Shown piece by piece: positions 1 through 6,840 of a DNA stretch of 8,017 nucleotides. The position numbers were made by a program, and so were the translations under genes. The notes beneath the pieces are model-generated. The model made no database searches. It was not told the origin of the DNA and was given only the letters and a program-made list of their open reading frames with translations. Source of the stretch: Solirubrobacterales bacterium (lineage in GTDB: Bacteria; Actinomycetota; Thermoleophilia; Solirubrobacterales; Solirubrobacteraceae); the NCBI GenBank assembly GCA_003244035.1, contig QHBV01000253.1:14520-22536 (forward strand). Direction: 5' to 3'. The stretch's first letter is position 1. The number at the start of each line of letters is the position of its first letter.

Positions 1-8
1 TATATATT
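1..8 (+). promoter_or_regulatory. Possible -10 region at the left edge
   Basis: The first bases are a pure A/T run containing TATATT at 3-8, striking in sequence this GC-rich. It could be the -10 box of the four-gene operon, with transcription starting near 14-17, next to an in-frame GTG at 17. No -35 can be judged because the window starts here. Confidence 0.3.
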
Positions 9-1090
9 TGGCTGTCGTGCACGCCCACGCGCTCGCGATCGCAGCAGCCTCCATGCTCGGCGTGCACTCAGCCTCGCTGACCCAGCACGGGCAGCAGCTC
101 TCCTGGAGGATCAAAGCCGACCAGCCGTTCTCGCCGGCGGCGCTGGCGCGGGAGCAGGTCCCGCTGTGCCTGCTGCTCGAACGCCCCCGTTCCGCTGTCC
201 CGATCGGCCGGCTGTGCGTCGCCCCGCCGCGGCGGGGCCGCCGCGGGCCGCGACTCGTGTACATCCGCGGTTCCGGCCCGGGGCGCGGGATCGCCGCGAC
301 TGTCAGCCGCGACAGCACTCGAGAGCTGGGCGCGAGCTTCCTTCCCGCGAGCGTCGGGCTTCGCTACCGCTCGCTCCGCTGGCAGGTCCTGGCTGGCGCG
401 TCCCGGTTCCCGGCGGCGCCCGCGCTCGTGCGGCTGCACACCCCACAGCTCGTCGGCTGCACCCCGCGCGGGCCGCCGTTCGTCTCGAGCGGGCCCTCCA
501 ACCGGCACGTCATCGCACTCACCTTCGACGACGGCCCGTGGCCGGACACGCCGCAGTTCCTGGACGTGCTCGAGCGCGAGCACGTGCAGGCGACGTTCTT
601 TCAGATCGGGGAGCAGGTCGGCGGCTACGGCCGAGGGGTCGAGCGCCGGATGCTCGCCGACGGCGACATGATCGGCGACCACACCTGGAACCACGCGAAC
701 GTCTCGGGCGCAGGGCCGTTCGCTGCCGGAGAGATCTCACAGACGGCGGCGGCGATCCGCCGGGCCACGGGCGGTTTCACCCCGTGCCTGTTCCGGGCGC
801 CGGGCGGGGGGGTCAGCGGCGCGCTGATCTCGCAGGCCCGGTCGCTGGGCTTCACCACGATCCAGTGGGACGTCGACCCCCGGGATTGGTCGCGCCCGGG
901 GACCGGCGCGATCTACCAGACCGTTGTCTCGGGCGCCCACAACGGCGCGATCGTGATCCAGCACGACGGCGGCGGCGACCGCTCGCAGACGCTAGACGCA
1001 CTGCCGCACGAGATCGCCACGCTTCGCCACGAGGGGTACCACTTCGTCACGATCACCGACCTGCTCGGCCAGCAGCTGATCTACCGGTAG
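8..1090 (+). CDS. Polysaccharide deacetylase (NodB / carbohydrate esterase 4 family), 5' end uncertain
   Basis: This is a probable metal-dependent deacetylase that removes N- or O-acetyl groups from a cell-surface or cell-wall polysaccharide. Numbering from the TTG at 8, the C-terminal NodB domain (about residues 168-355) has all five family motifs: TFDDGP at 172-177 (catalytic base and metal Asp), HTWNH at 225-229 (metal His pair), FRAPGG from 262, WDVDPRDW at 287-294, and the VIQHD motif with His319. Residues 1-25 are hydrophobic (LAIAAASML) and may be part of a signal peptide. Residues about 25-150 form a non-catalytic, probably extracytoplasmic domain. The frame is open to the left edge, so the true start may lie upstream; in-frame GTG at 17 and ATG at 53 are alternatives. 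It ends 5 bp before the HMG-CoA lyase gene. The family call is firm; the substrate cannot be told. Confidence 0.9.
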   Translation: MAVVHAHALAIAAASMLGVHSASLTQHGQQLSWRIKADQPFSPAALAREQVPLCLLLERPRSAVPIGRLCVAPPRRGRRGPRLVYIRGSGPGRGIAATVSRDSTRELGASFLPASVGLRYRSLRWQVLAGASRFPAAPALVRLHTPQLVGCTPRGPPFVSSGPSNRHVIALTFDDGPWPDTPQFLDVLEREHVQATFFQIGEQVGGYGRGVERRMLADGDMIGDHTWNHANVSGAGPFAAGEISQTAAAIRRATGGFTPCLFRAPGGGVSGALISQARSLGFTTIQWDVDPRDWSRPGTGAIYQTVVSGAHNGAIVIQHDGGGDRSQTLDALPHEIATLRHEGYHFVTITDLLGQQLIYR

Positions 1091-1095
1091 CGGCG

Positions 1096-2022
1096 ATGAG
1101 GGCCATGCCCGCGAGCGTGCGGATCCGCGAGGTCGGCCCCCGCGACGGCTTTCAGAACGAGCCCAAGGCGATCGCGACCGCCGACAAGGTCCGCCTGATC
1201 GAGCTACTCGGGGGAACCGGGCTGCGGCGGATCGAGGTGACGAGCTTCGTGCGCCCGGATCTGGTCCCGCAGCTCGCCGACGCCGAGCAGGTGCTGGCGG
1301 CGGCGCGGCTGCCCGCCGGGGTCGCGGTCAGTGTGCTCGTTCCAAACCAGCGCGGGCTCGAGCGGGCGCTGCGCCAGCGGTCGCGCTTTCATGCCGTCAA
1401 CGGCTTCGTGTCCGCCTCGGAGACGCACAATCGCCAGAACTCCGGCCGCTCGGTGGGCGACTCGCTCGCGGGCCTGGAGCGGACTTTCGCCCGGGGGCGG
1501 GCCGAGACCCTTCGTTGCGAGGGTGTAATCGCGACGGCGTTCGGCTGCCCGTACGAGGGACGTGTCCCGATCGAGCGGGTGCTCGCGATCGGGCGGCGGC
1601 TGGTGGTCATGGGCGCCTCGGAGGTCGCGTTCGGTGACACGACGGGGATGGCGAATCCGCTGCAGGTCACCGAGCTGTTCGCGGCCGCCCGGGCGGCGCT
1701 GCCCGGGGTGGAGCTGACCGCGCACTTCCACAACACTCGCGGCCAGGGCCTTGCCAACGTGCTCGCGGCGCTGCAGTGCGGCGTGGCGAGCTTCGAGTCG
1801 AGCTTTGGCGAGCTCGGCGGATGCCCGGTCCCGGTCGGCGCGACCGGGAACATCGCGACCGAGGACCTGGTTTCGATGCTGCACGAGATGAGGATCGAGA
1901 CCGGGATCGACCTGGGGGCACTGATCGAGGCCGCCCGCGCCGCGCAGCAGACGATCGGGCGCCGACTCGGCAGCCATCTGCTGAGCGCGGGGCCTGTGCG
2001 GTGGAGCGCCGAGCTAGCCTGA
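1096..2022 (+). CDS. Hydroxymethylglutaryl-CoA lyase
   Basis: It cleaves (S)-3-hydroxy-3-methylglutaryl-CoA to acetoacetate and acetyl-CoA (EC 4.1.3.4), the last step of leucine catabolism, in the cytoplasm. The protein has 308 residues, normal for this TIM-barrel family (bacterial MvaB/YngG). Visible motifs are GPRDGFQNE with Arg16 and Asp17, IEVTSF with Glu47, HFHNTRGQ with His210 and His212, and GGCPVPVGATGN with the catalytic-loop Cys243 and Asn252. The spacing matches human Arg41, Asp42, His233, His235, Cys266 and Asn275, so the active site looks intact. Two deviations are Phe for Leu in PRDGLQNE and Asn213 where HDT is usual. I chose ATG 1096, 5 bp after the deacetylase stop; ATG 1105 is possible, and neither has a strong ribosome site, so coupling is likely. 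The frame is open upstream only as a shadow of the deacetylase. Confidence 0.95.
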   Translation: MRAMPASVRIREVGPRDGFQNEPKAIATADKVRLIELLGGTGLRRIEVTSFVRPDLVPQLADAEQVLAAARLPAGVAVSVLVPNQRGLERALRQRSRFHAVNGFVSASETHNRQNSGRSVGDSLAGLERTFARGRAETLRCEGVIATAFGCPYEGRVPIERVLAIGRRLVVMGASEVAFGDTTGMANPLQVTELFAAARAALPGVELTAHFHNTRGQGLANVLAALQCGVASFESSFGELGGCPVPVGATGNIATEDLVSMLHEMRIETGIDLGALIEAARAAQQTIGRRLGSHLLSAGPVRWSAELA

Positions 2023-2026
2023 GCAT

Positions 2027-3058
2027 GTGACCGGCGTGCTGCACCGCCTGCGCCCGCACCCGCATCGCGGCGACGTGATCGCGGCGGGGGCAGTGCCGCT
2101 GTCGCTCGCCACGATCTTGATCGACCTGCGGATGACGCAGTGGTCGCCCGGATCCCGGTTCGTCGTGGTCGGGGCGATCTCGTCGCTGATCTTGGCGATG
2201 GGGTGGCTGGCGGAGCTCGAGCGCGAGACGCCCCGGGCATATCACTCGACGCTGCTGGTCGCGGGGCTGCTTCCGCTGGTGCTCGCGCTGGCGCTGCTCG
2301 CCGAGATGTTGGGCGCGCACCGGCCGCCGGGGCCGGGCGCCGACTTCTGGACCTTCGCCGCGGAAGCCGTGATCGCAGCGGCGGCCGCTCGACGCGCCAA
2401 CTCGGGCGCCTGCACGCTGATCGCGGCGCTCGCAGCCGCAGTCGCGCTCCAGTCGTTCGTGGGCTGGGTGTTCCACCCGCACGGGCTCGGGACCTTTCGC
2501 GCTCTGCTGCTCGTGCTGACGCTCGCGTTCGCGGCGGGGGCGGTGCGCCTGCGCGACGCTCGACGGCGCCACGCGGTGCAGCTCGTCAACGCCGCTGGTC
2601 TGATGGCGCTGGTGCTGGCGCTGCTGTACGTAGCCGAGACGGTGATCGTCGCGGCGGTCACACGCGGGGGCATCGGCGCCTCGCTGCCGATCTCCGGGCT
2701 GGCGGGGACACGGGCCCCTTTGGGGTGGAAGCTCTACGTCATCGCGGTTGGGCTCGGCCTCGTCGCCTACGCCGGCGCCGACCGCGAGCCCGGGCCCGCG
2801 TACGTCGGGGTGGCGGTGCTGGCGGCGTTCGCTGTCCTCGCCGGGTTGCCGCTGGGCGGCCGCGGCACGCTCGTCGGCTGGCCGCTGTTGCTGCTGGTCC
2901 TCGGCACCGGCGGGCTCGCGATCGGCCTGCGGCCGCGCCGGCCGCTGCCGCCCGAGCCGCCCGGTCCGGCATCCGCCGAAGCCGGCGCGCCGGCCGTCCC
3001 CCTGCGGGGTGGGGCCCCGGTCGCCCCCCTGCGCGGGCCTGGCGACGACCGCCCATGA
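2027..3058 (+). CDS. Polytopic membrane protein of unknown function
   Basis: I do not recognise a family. The 343-residue protein has about ten hydrophobic segments, near residues 16-34, 44-63, 74-95, 107-122, 128-149, 157-174, 186-211, 233-250, 258-276 and 281-301. They are joined by short loops, with Arg-rich stretches near 175-182 (RLRDARRRH) and 302-306. The last 40 residues are a Pro/Ala/Gly-rich, probably disordered tail carrying two copies of a nine-residue repeat. No catalytic or transporter signature was seen. The GTG start at 2027 lies 4 bp after the HMG-CoA lyase stop, and its TGA overlaps the ATG of the carboxylase gene (ATGA at 3055-3058), so it is firmly in the operon. A role in moving or sensing a substrate or product of the leucine/isovalerate pathway is conceivable from position alone. 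Confidence 0.8.
   Translation: MTGVLHRLRPHPHRGDVIAAGAVPLSLATILIDLRMTQWSPGSRFVVVGAISSLILAMGWLAELERETPRAYHSTLLVAGLLPLVLALALLAEMLGAHRPPGPGADFWTFAAEAVIAAAAARRANSGACTLIAALAAAVALQSFVGWVFHPHGLGTFRALLLVLTLAFAAGAVRLRDARRRHAVQLVNAAGLMALVLALLYVAETVIVAAVTRGGIGASLPISGLAGTRAPLGWKLYVIAVGLGLVAYAGADREPGPAYVGVAVLAAFAVLAGLPLGGRGTLVGWPLLLLVLGTGGLAIGLRPRRPLPPEPPGPASAEAGAPAVPLRGGAPVAPLRGPGDDRP
2987..3040 (+). repeat. Imperfect 27-bp tandem repeat, two units, in the membrane protein tail
   Basis: Units at 2987-3013 and 3014-3040 encode APAVPLRGG and APVAPLRGP. A 17-base core (2990-3006 and 3017-3033) differs at two positions. The period is nine codons, so the frame is kept. It is probably a local slippage duplication in a low-complexity tail. 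Confidence 0.6.
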
Positions 3059-4593
3059 CGGACGAGGAGCGCTCCGCCGCGCTGCGGGCCGCCACAGCCC
3101 GCGCGCTCGCCGGCGGTCCCGAGCGTCACCGAGCCAAGGGCACCAAACAGGGCAAGCTCCCGGTGCGCGATCGCGTCGGGAGCCTGCTCGACCCGGATTC
3201 GTTCTCCGAGGAGTGGCTGCTGGCCGGTTCCTTGCACGACGGCGAGGGCGCCGCCGGGGTCGTGACCGGGATCGGCACCGTCGACTCGCGACCGGTGGCA
3301 GTGATCGCCAGCGACCCGACCGTCAAGGCGGGGTCGTGGGCGCCGAAGACGGTCGAGAAGATCCTCCGTATCCAGGAGCGGGCCCTGACGCTGGGGCTGC
3401 CGCTGGTGTATCTCGTGGACTCGGCCGGCGCGCGGATCGACGAGCAGGTGCAGATGTTCCTCGGCCGCCGTCACGCGGGGCGGATCTTCTTCAACCAGGT
3501 GCGGCTGTCGGGCGTGGTCCCACAGGTGTGCGTGCTGTTCGGCCCGAGCGCCGCCGGCGGGGCGTACATCCCCGCGTTCTGCGATGTCGTGATCATGCGC
3601 GACGGAAACGCCTCGATGTACCTCGGCTCCCCGAGGATGGCCGAGGCCGTGATCGGCGAGCGGGTCACGCTCGAGCAGATGGGGGGCGCGCGCATGCACA
3701 CCGCCACCAGCGGCTGCGCCCATGCCCTCGTCGGCAGCGACGAGGAGGCAATCGCATTCGCGCGCCGCTACCTGAGTTGCTTCCCCTCGTCGTTTGAGCA
3801 GGACGCTCCATCTTTCCCGCCTGCAGCCCCCGCGTCCAAGCGCTCGATCGCCGAGCTGATCCCGGCCGACGAGAATCAGCCGTTCGACATGCGCAAGCTG
3901 CTCGAGGCGTTGCTGGACGCGGACTCGCTGCTGGAGATCCACGCCCGGTGGGCGCGCGAGGTGATCGTCGGCTACGCCCGACTCGAGGGATGCGTCGTCG
4001 GCGTCGTAGCCAGCCAGCCGGCGGTCAAGGGCGGGGTCCTGTTCGTCGACTCCGCCGACAAGTGCGCCCGGTTCATCTGGACCTGCAACGCGTTCAACAT
4101 CCCGCTGCTGTTCCTGGCGGACGTCCCCGGGTTCATGATCGGCACCAAAGTCGAGCGCGAGGGCATCATTCGCCACGGCGCCAAGATGATCAGCGCCGTC
4201 GCCGAGGCGACGGTGCCGAAGGTCTCGGTGATCGTACGCAAGGCGTACGGTGCCGGACTGTACGCGATGGCAGGACCGGCGTTCGATCCCGACTGCTGCC
4301 TCGCGCTGCCGAGCGCGGCGATCGCGGTGATGGGCCCGCAGGCCGCGATCAACGCCGTCCACCACAACCAGCTGCAGGCGATCGCGGATCCCGCCCAGCG
4401 GGCAGCGCGCGGCGAGCAGCTGCGGTGCGAGTATGCCCGGGACATCGACATCCTGCGCCTCGCATCGGAGCTCGCCGTCGACGCCGTGATCGCGCCGGAC
4501 GAGCTCCGTGGCGAGCTCGTGCGGCGCTTCGCCTACGCGGCCAGCAAGCGGCGCGAGTGGCCGCGCAAGCGCAACCCGGTGACGCCGGTGTAG
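3055..4593 (+). CDS. Acyl-CoA carboxylase, carboxyltransferase (beta) subunit, YngE/methylcrotonyl-CoA carboxylase-like
   Basis: This is the carboxyltransferase component of a biotin-dependent acyl-CoA carboxylase; it moves CO2 from carboxybiotin to an acyl-CoA in the cytoplasm. The 512 residues match the usual length of about 510-540 and hold both crotonase-fold halves. The N half has the glycine-rich oxyanion motif FGPSAAGGAYIPAF from Phe162, and the C half has KAYGAGLYAMAG from Lys396. GAGxYxM has the spacing seen in methylcrotonyl-CoA carboxylase beta, unlike the GGAYDVM of actinobacterial PccB. The whole protein reads like Bacillus YngE (from memory), which sits in an operon with the HMG-CoA lyase YngG, so leucine breakdown is the likeliest pathway; propionyl- or acetyl-CoA remain possible. 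ATG 3055 overlaps the preceding stop. No biotin carboxylase/BCCP gene is in view. The gene ends one base before the convergent gene's stop codon, leaving no room for a terminator. Confidence 0.92.
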   Translation: MTDEERSAALRAATARALAGGPERHRAKGTKQGKLPVRDRVGSLLDPDSFSEEWLLAGSLHDGEGAAGVVTGIGTVDSRPVAVIASDPTVKAGSWAPKTVEKILRIQERALTLGLPLVYLVDSAGARIDEQVQMFLGRRHAGRIFFNQVRLSGVVPQVCVLFGPSAAGGAYIPAFCDVVIMRDGNASMYLGSPRMAEAVIGERVTLEQMGGARMHTATSGCAHALVGSDEEAIAFARRYLSCFPSSFEQDAPSFPPAAPASKRSIAELIPADENQPFDMRKLLEALLDADSLLEIHARWAREVIVGYARLEGCVVGVVASQPAVKGGVLFVDSADKCARFIWTCNAFNIPLLFLADVPGFMIGTKVEREGIIRHGAKMISAVAEATVPKVSVIVRKAYGAGLYAMAGPAFDPDCCLALPSAAIAVMGPQAAINAVHHNQLQAIADPAQRAARGEQLRCEYARDIDILRLASELAVDAVIAPDELRGELVRRFAYAASKRREWPRKRNPVTPV

Positions 4594-4594
4594 C

Positions 4595-5812
4595 TCAGGC
4601 CTCGACTGCCGCCGAGGCGCTGGCATCGAGGAACGCGTCGAGCGCGTCGACGAGCAGCAGTCCGAGCTCAAGCGTGTGGTCGAGCGCGGCGGCCTGCACT
4701 GCGTCGGGCGTGTCCGCCGGCTGGTGCGAGCGGGGCACGAGCCCGCGTTCGTCCAGGCATCCGATCGCGATCGCGGGCAGCCGGGCGACCCGGGCAGGGA
4801 GTGCCGGCGAGCTGCCCCGACCGCGGTGTGCGCGCGCCCCCAGCTGCGGCTCTTCGGCGGCGAGCACCGCGCACAGCTCGTGCAACCGCGGGAAGTAGCG
4901 CAGCGGCAGCAGCGCGCCGTCGCTGCACCACCACCGAGGTGCTCCCGCGGCGCAGGCGGCGATTCCGAGCACGACCGTATCGGCCGGCGCCCGCTTGTGC
5001 CGGCGCAGGTATGAGGTCAGTCCGATCCCCGGCCCGTCGCCGGCGCCGGAGAGGACGAGCTCGACGGCCGCGTGACGCGGCGGCGCTGCGTCGAGCGCTT
5101 GCGCCATCGCGATCGCGATCGCGACTCCGGTGCCGTTGTCCCCGGCGCCGGGGCTGTACTCGGCGCCCGCGAGCTCTAGCAGCGCCGCCAGCGCGAGCAC
5201 GAGCACCACGGTGGAGGCGAGCTGCGCCACTGCCAGCGCCTCACCACCGCCTCCGCGTACTCGCAGGATCGCGGTCACCAGCAGCCATCCGAGCAGGATC
5301 GCGAGCCATCCGAGCCAGCCTGGTCCGCGGCCGCCGGTCAGCGCTCGCAGCCGCGCGGCCGTGGCGCGCGGTCGATCTCGGTGCACGAGTCCGGTGCGAC
5401 CCGCGTCGTAATTGGCGGTGAGGATCAGTCGCACCCGCCGATCACCGGGCTGGTCGAGGTCCTCGGGCGGGGGCGAGACGACGTTCTGACTGGCGTGCTC
5501 GAGCGTCAGGCGACGGCCCGGCGAGACGCCGAGCAGCACATCCGCGAGCAGCGAGAGCAGCGCCACCAGGACCATCCCGGCGCCGATGCGCGGCGAGCCG
5601 ACCGATACGAGACTTCCCGCGAGGCCGAGCGCGACGTGCCACATATGGGTGAGCGCCCAGTTCGGTCGGCACCAGAACGGTTCGACAACGGCCTCGCGGC
5701 CGTCTGCGCCCAGCTGGCCGGCAAGCCACAGCGCCGCACGGCGCTCGGCGTCGGTTCCGGCGCCGCGCCGCTCGAACCGCGTCAGCTCGGCGACTGTCTC
5801 AGCAGCGTCCAC
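4595..5812 (-). CDS. Membrane-anchored M28-like peptidase homologue, probably catalytically impaired
   Basis: This 405-residue protein resembles M28 zinc aminopeptidases but is modified. Likely membrane segments are near residues 59-75, 76-95, 166-184 and 193-215, with peptidase-like sequence around and after them. PGAGDNGTG (Asp225) matches the bridging-Asp motif and HQPADTPD (His363) matches the final His motif. The first metal His is Asn (ANYD, Asn134), the Glu-Glu pair is Gly258-Asp259 in SGAGDG, and the later Asp site appears to be GIAACAAG near 283-290. If these alignments hold, only two of five metal ligands are strictly kept, so it may be a pseudo-peptidase or bind metal differently. 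GTG 5812 is the earliest start, because an in-frame stop lies four codons upstream. The gene is convergent with the carboxylase and divergent from the phosphatase. The fold is likely; the activity is doubtful. Confidence 0.65.
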   Translation of the reverse strand: MDAAETVAELTRFERRGAGTDAERRAALWLAGQLGADGREAVVEPFWCRPNWALTHMWHVALGLAGSLVSVGSPRIGAGMVLVALLSLLADVLLGVSPGRRLTLEHASQNVVSPPPEDLDQPGDRRVRLILTANYDAGRTGLVHRDRPRATAARLRALTGGRGPGWLGWLAILLGWLLVTAILRVRGGGGEALAVAQLASTVVLVLALAALLELAGAEYSPGAGDNGTGVAIAIAMAQALDAAPPRHAAVELVLSGAGDGPGIGLTSYLRRHKRAPADTVVLGIAACAAGAPRWWCSDGALLPLRYFPRLHELCAVLAAEEPQLGARAHRGRGSSPALPARVARLPAIAIGCLDERGLVPRSHQPADTPDAVQAAALDHTLELGLLLVDALDAFLDASASAAVEA

Positions 5813-5858
5813 GAAGCGGGATCATCTCAGGGGCAGAGCGCTCGCGCTCGGCATCGGG

Positions 5859-5864
5859 TAGAAC
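5859..5864 (+). promoter_or_regulatory. Possible -10 box for a leaderless phosphatase transcript
   Basis: TAGAAC at 5859-5864 is followed by six bases and then the ATG at 5871. That is the spacing of a leaderless actinobacterial mRNA. The gene lacks a clear Shine-Dalgarno site, and this divergent gap is only 58 bp (5813-5870). The last base of the hexamer is off consensus and no -35 is evident, so support is weak. Confidence 0.25.
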
Positions 5865-5870
5865 GCTGCC

Positions 5871-6677
5871 ATGACCAAGATCGAGGAACCCACGCTGCTC
5901 GCCGTCGCACAGGAGGCAGCCCGCGCGGCGGCTGCCGAGCTGGTGAGCAGGTTCCGGCAGCGCCGCGGGTTGCGTGGCGACAGCGGCGCGGCGGACGTGC
6001 GCGCCAAGAGCGGACCCACTGACCTCGTGTCCGACGCCGACCTGGCCGCCGAGTCTGCGATCGCGGACGTGCTCGCAGCGCGGCGCCCGGATGACGCGAT
6101 CCTCGCCGAGGAGGGTGGTGCCAGCGGCGAGGGCGCGCTGCGCTGGATCGTCGACCCGCTGGACGGCACGATCAACTTCCTGTTCGGCATTCCCGTGTTC
6201 GCGGTCAGCATCGCCTGCGACGACGGCGAGGGAACGCTGGCGGGCGTCGTGCTCGATCCGATCCGCGACGAGTGCTTCGCCGCCACGCGCTCCGGGCCGC
6301 CGACCCTCAACGGGGAATCCATCCGCGCGTCTGCGCGCGACGAGCTGGCGACCGCGATGGTCGCCACTGGCTTCAGCTACGACTCCGCCCTGCGAACGCG
6401 CCAGGCGGCGGTGCTCGCCCAGGTGCTGCCCCGGGCACGGGACATCCGCCGCGCGGGCGCCGCGGCGCTGGACCTCGCGTGGAGCGCGTGTGGGCGCTAC
6501 GACGCCTATTACGAGCGGGGCCTGAAGGCGTGGGACCTGGCGGCGGGGGCGCTGATCGCCTCGCGCGCCGGGTTGGTGGTGCGTGAGCTGCCTGCCGACG
6601 AGGAGGACCCGAGCGGGCTCGTCGTCGCGCCGGCGGGGTTGATCGACGAGCTGCAGGCGCTGGTCGGGGGGGCGTAG
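5871..6677 (+). CDS. Inositol monophosphatase family protein
   Basis: This is a Mg-dependent, Li-sensitive-type phosphatase family member (IMPase/SuhB/HisN-like) that hydrolyses a sugar- or inositol-phosphate in the cytoplasm. At 268 residues it has the family's normal length and all core motifs: AEEGG with Glu80-Glu81, WIVDPLDGTINF with Asp95, Asp98, Gly99 and Thr100 (metal and phosphate site), and the C-terminal RAGAAALDLAWSACGRYDAY segment (195-213) with metal Asp222 in KAWDLAAG. The substrate could be myo-inositol-1-phosphate, histidinol phosphate or another phosphate ester; sequence alone does not separate them. It is apparently monocistronic, transcribed away from the M28-like gene, with a hairpin right after the stop. 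ATG 5871 is the natural start, and nothing appears missing. Confidence 0.93.
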   Translation: MTKIEEPTLLAVAQEAARAAAAELVSRFRQRRGLRGDSGAADVRAKSGPTDLVSDADLAAESAIADVLAARRPDDAILAEEGGASGEGALRWIVDPLDGTINFLFGIPVFAVSIACDDGEGTLAGVVLDPIRDECFAATRSGPPTLNGESIRASARDELATAMVATGFSYDSALRTRQAAVLAQVLPRARDIRRAGAAALDLAWSACGRYDAYYERGLKAWDLAAGALIASRAGLVVRELPADEEDPSGLVVAPAGLIDELQALVGGA

Positions 6678-6679
6678 GC

Positions 6680-6704
6680 GGGTCGGGCGGTCCTCCGCAG
6701 ACCC
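6680..6704 (+). terminator. Hairpin after the phosphatase gene, likely terminator
   Basis: Three bases after the stop, GGGTC (6680-6684) pairs with GACCC (6700-6704) and GCGG (6687-6690) with CCGC (6695-6698) around a TCCT loop, with a small GG/A internal loop. No T tract follows, which is common for actinobacterial terminators. It separates the phosphatase from the tRNA. Confidence 0.45.
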
Positions 6705-6730
6705 TGGGTAGCCCCATCCGAACGTGGAAG

Positions 6731-6736
6731 TAGACT
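6731..6736 (+). promoter_or_regulatory. Possible -10 box of tRNA-Leu(CAA)
   Basis: TAGACT fits the TANNNT pattern and ends nine bases before the mature tRNA 5' end, giving a leader of only a few bases. No convincing -35 is seen about 17 bp upstream. Confidence 0.35.
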
Positions 6737-6745
6737 CATCGACAC

Positions 6746-6829
6746 GCGGCGGTGGCGAAATTGGCTTACGCGCCGGATTCAAGTCCCGGTGTCCGAAAGG
6801 ACTTGTGGGTTCGAGTCCCACCCGCCGCA
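6746..6829 (+). tRNA. tRNA-Leu, anticodon CAA
   Basis: This is a class II tRNA that reads UUG codons. The acceptor stem GCGGCGG (6746-6752) pairs perfectly with CCGCCGC (6822-6828), and the discriminator is A6829, as leucine tRNAs require. The D stem is GCG/CGC (6755-6757, 6769-6771). The anticodon loop TTCAAGT (6778-6784) has CAA at 6780-6782. The long variable arm GTCC-GAAA-GGAC spans 6791-6802, and the T arm is GTGGG-TTCGAGT-CCCAC (6805-6821). CCA is not encoded. In the anticodon stem the base pair next to the loop (31-39) is A6777 opposite C6785, a mismatch. Confidence 0.95.
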
Positions 6830-6840
6830 CTGACTGACGA

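Noticed and set aside
166..1095. Long upstream extension of the HMG-CoA lyase frame, 310 codons
   Set aside because: It is an Arg/Pro-rich shadow of the deacetylase in another frame; the lyase family length and conserved N-terminus fit ATG 1096.
2140..3054. Upstream extension of the carboxylase frame
   Set aside because: It is a shadow of the membrane protein gene; the carboxylase N-terminus fits ATG 3055 with the ATGA overlap.
2767..4671. A 634-codon minus-strand frame opposite the carboxylase
   Set aside because: It is an antisense frame kept open by GC-rich codon bias, has no recognisable domain and lies over an unmistakable enzyme gene.
5799..6830. A 343-codon minus-strand frame opposite the phosphatase
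   Set aside because: It is antisense to a clear IMPase gene and to the tRNA, with Arg-rich low-complexity composition typical of shadows.
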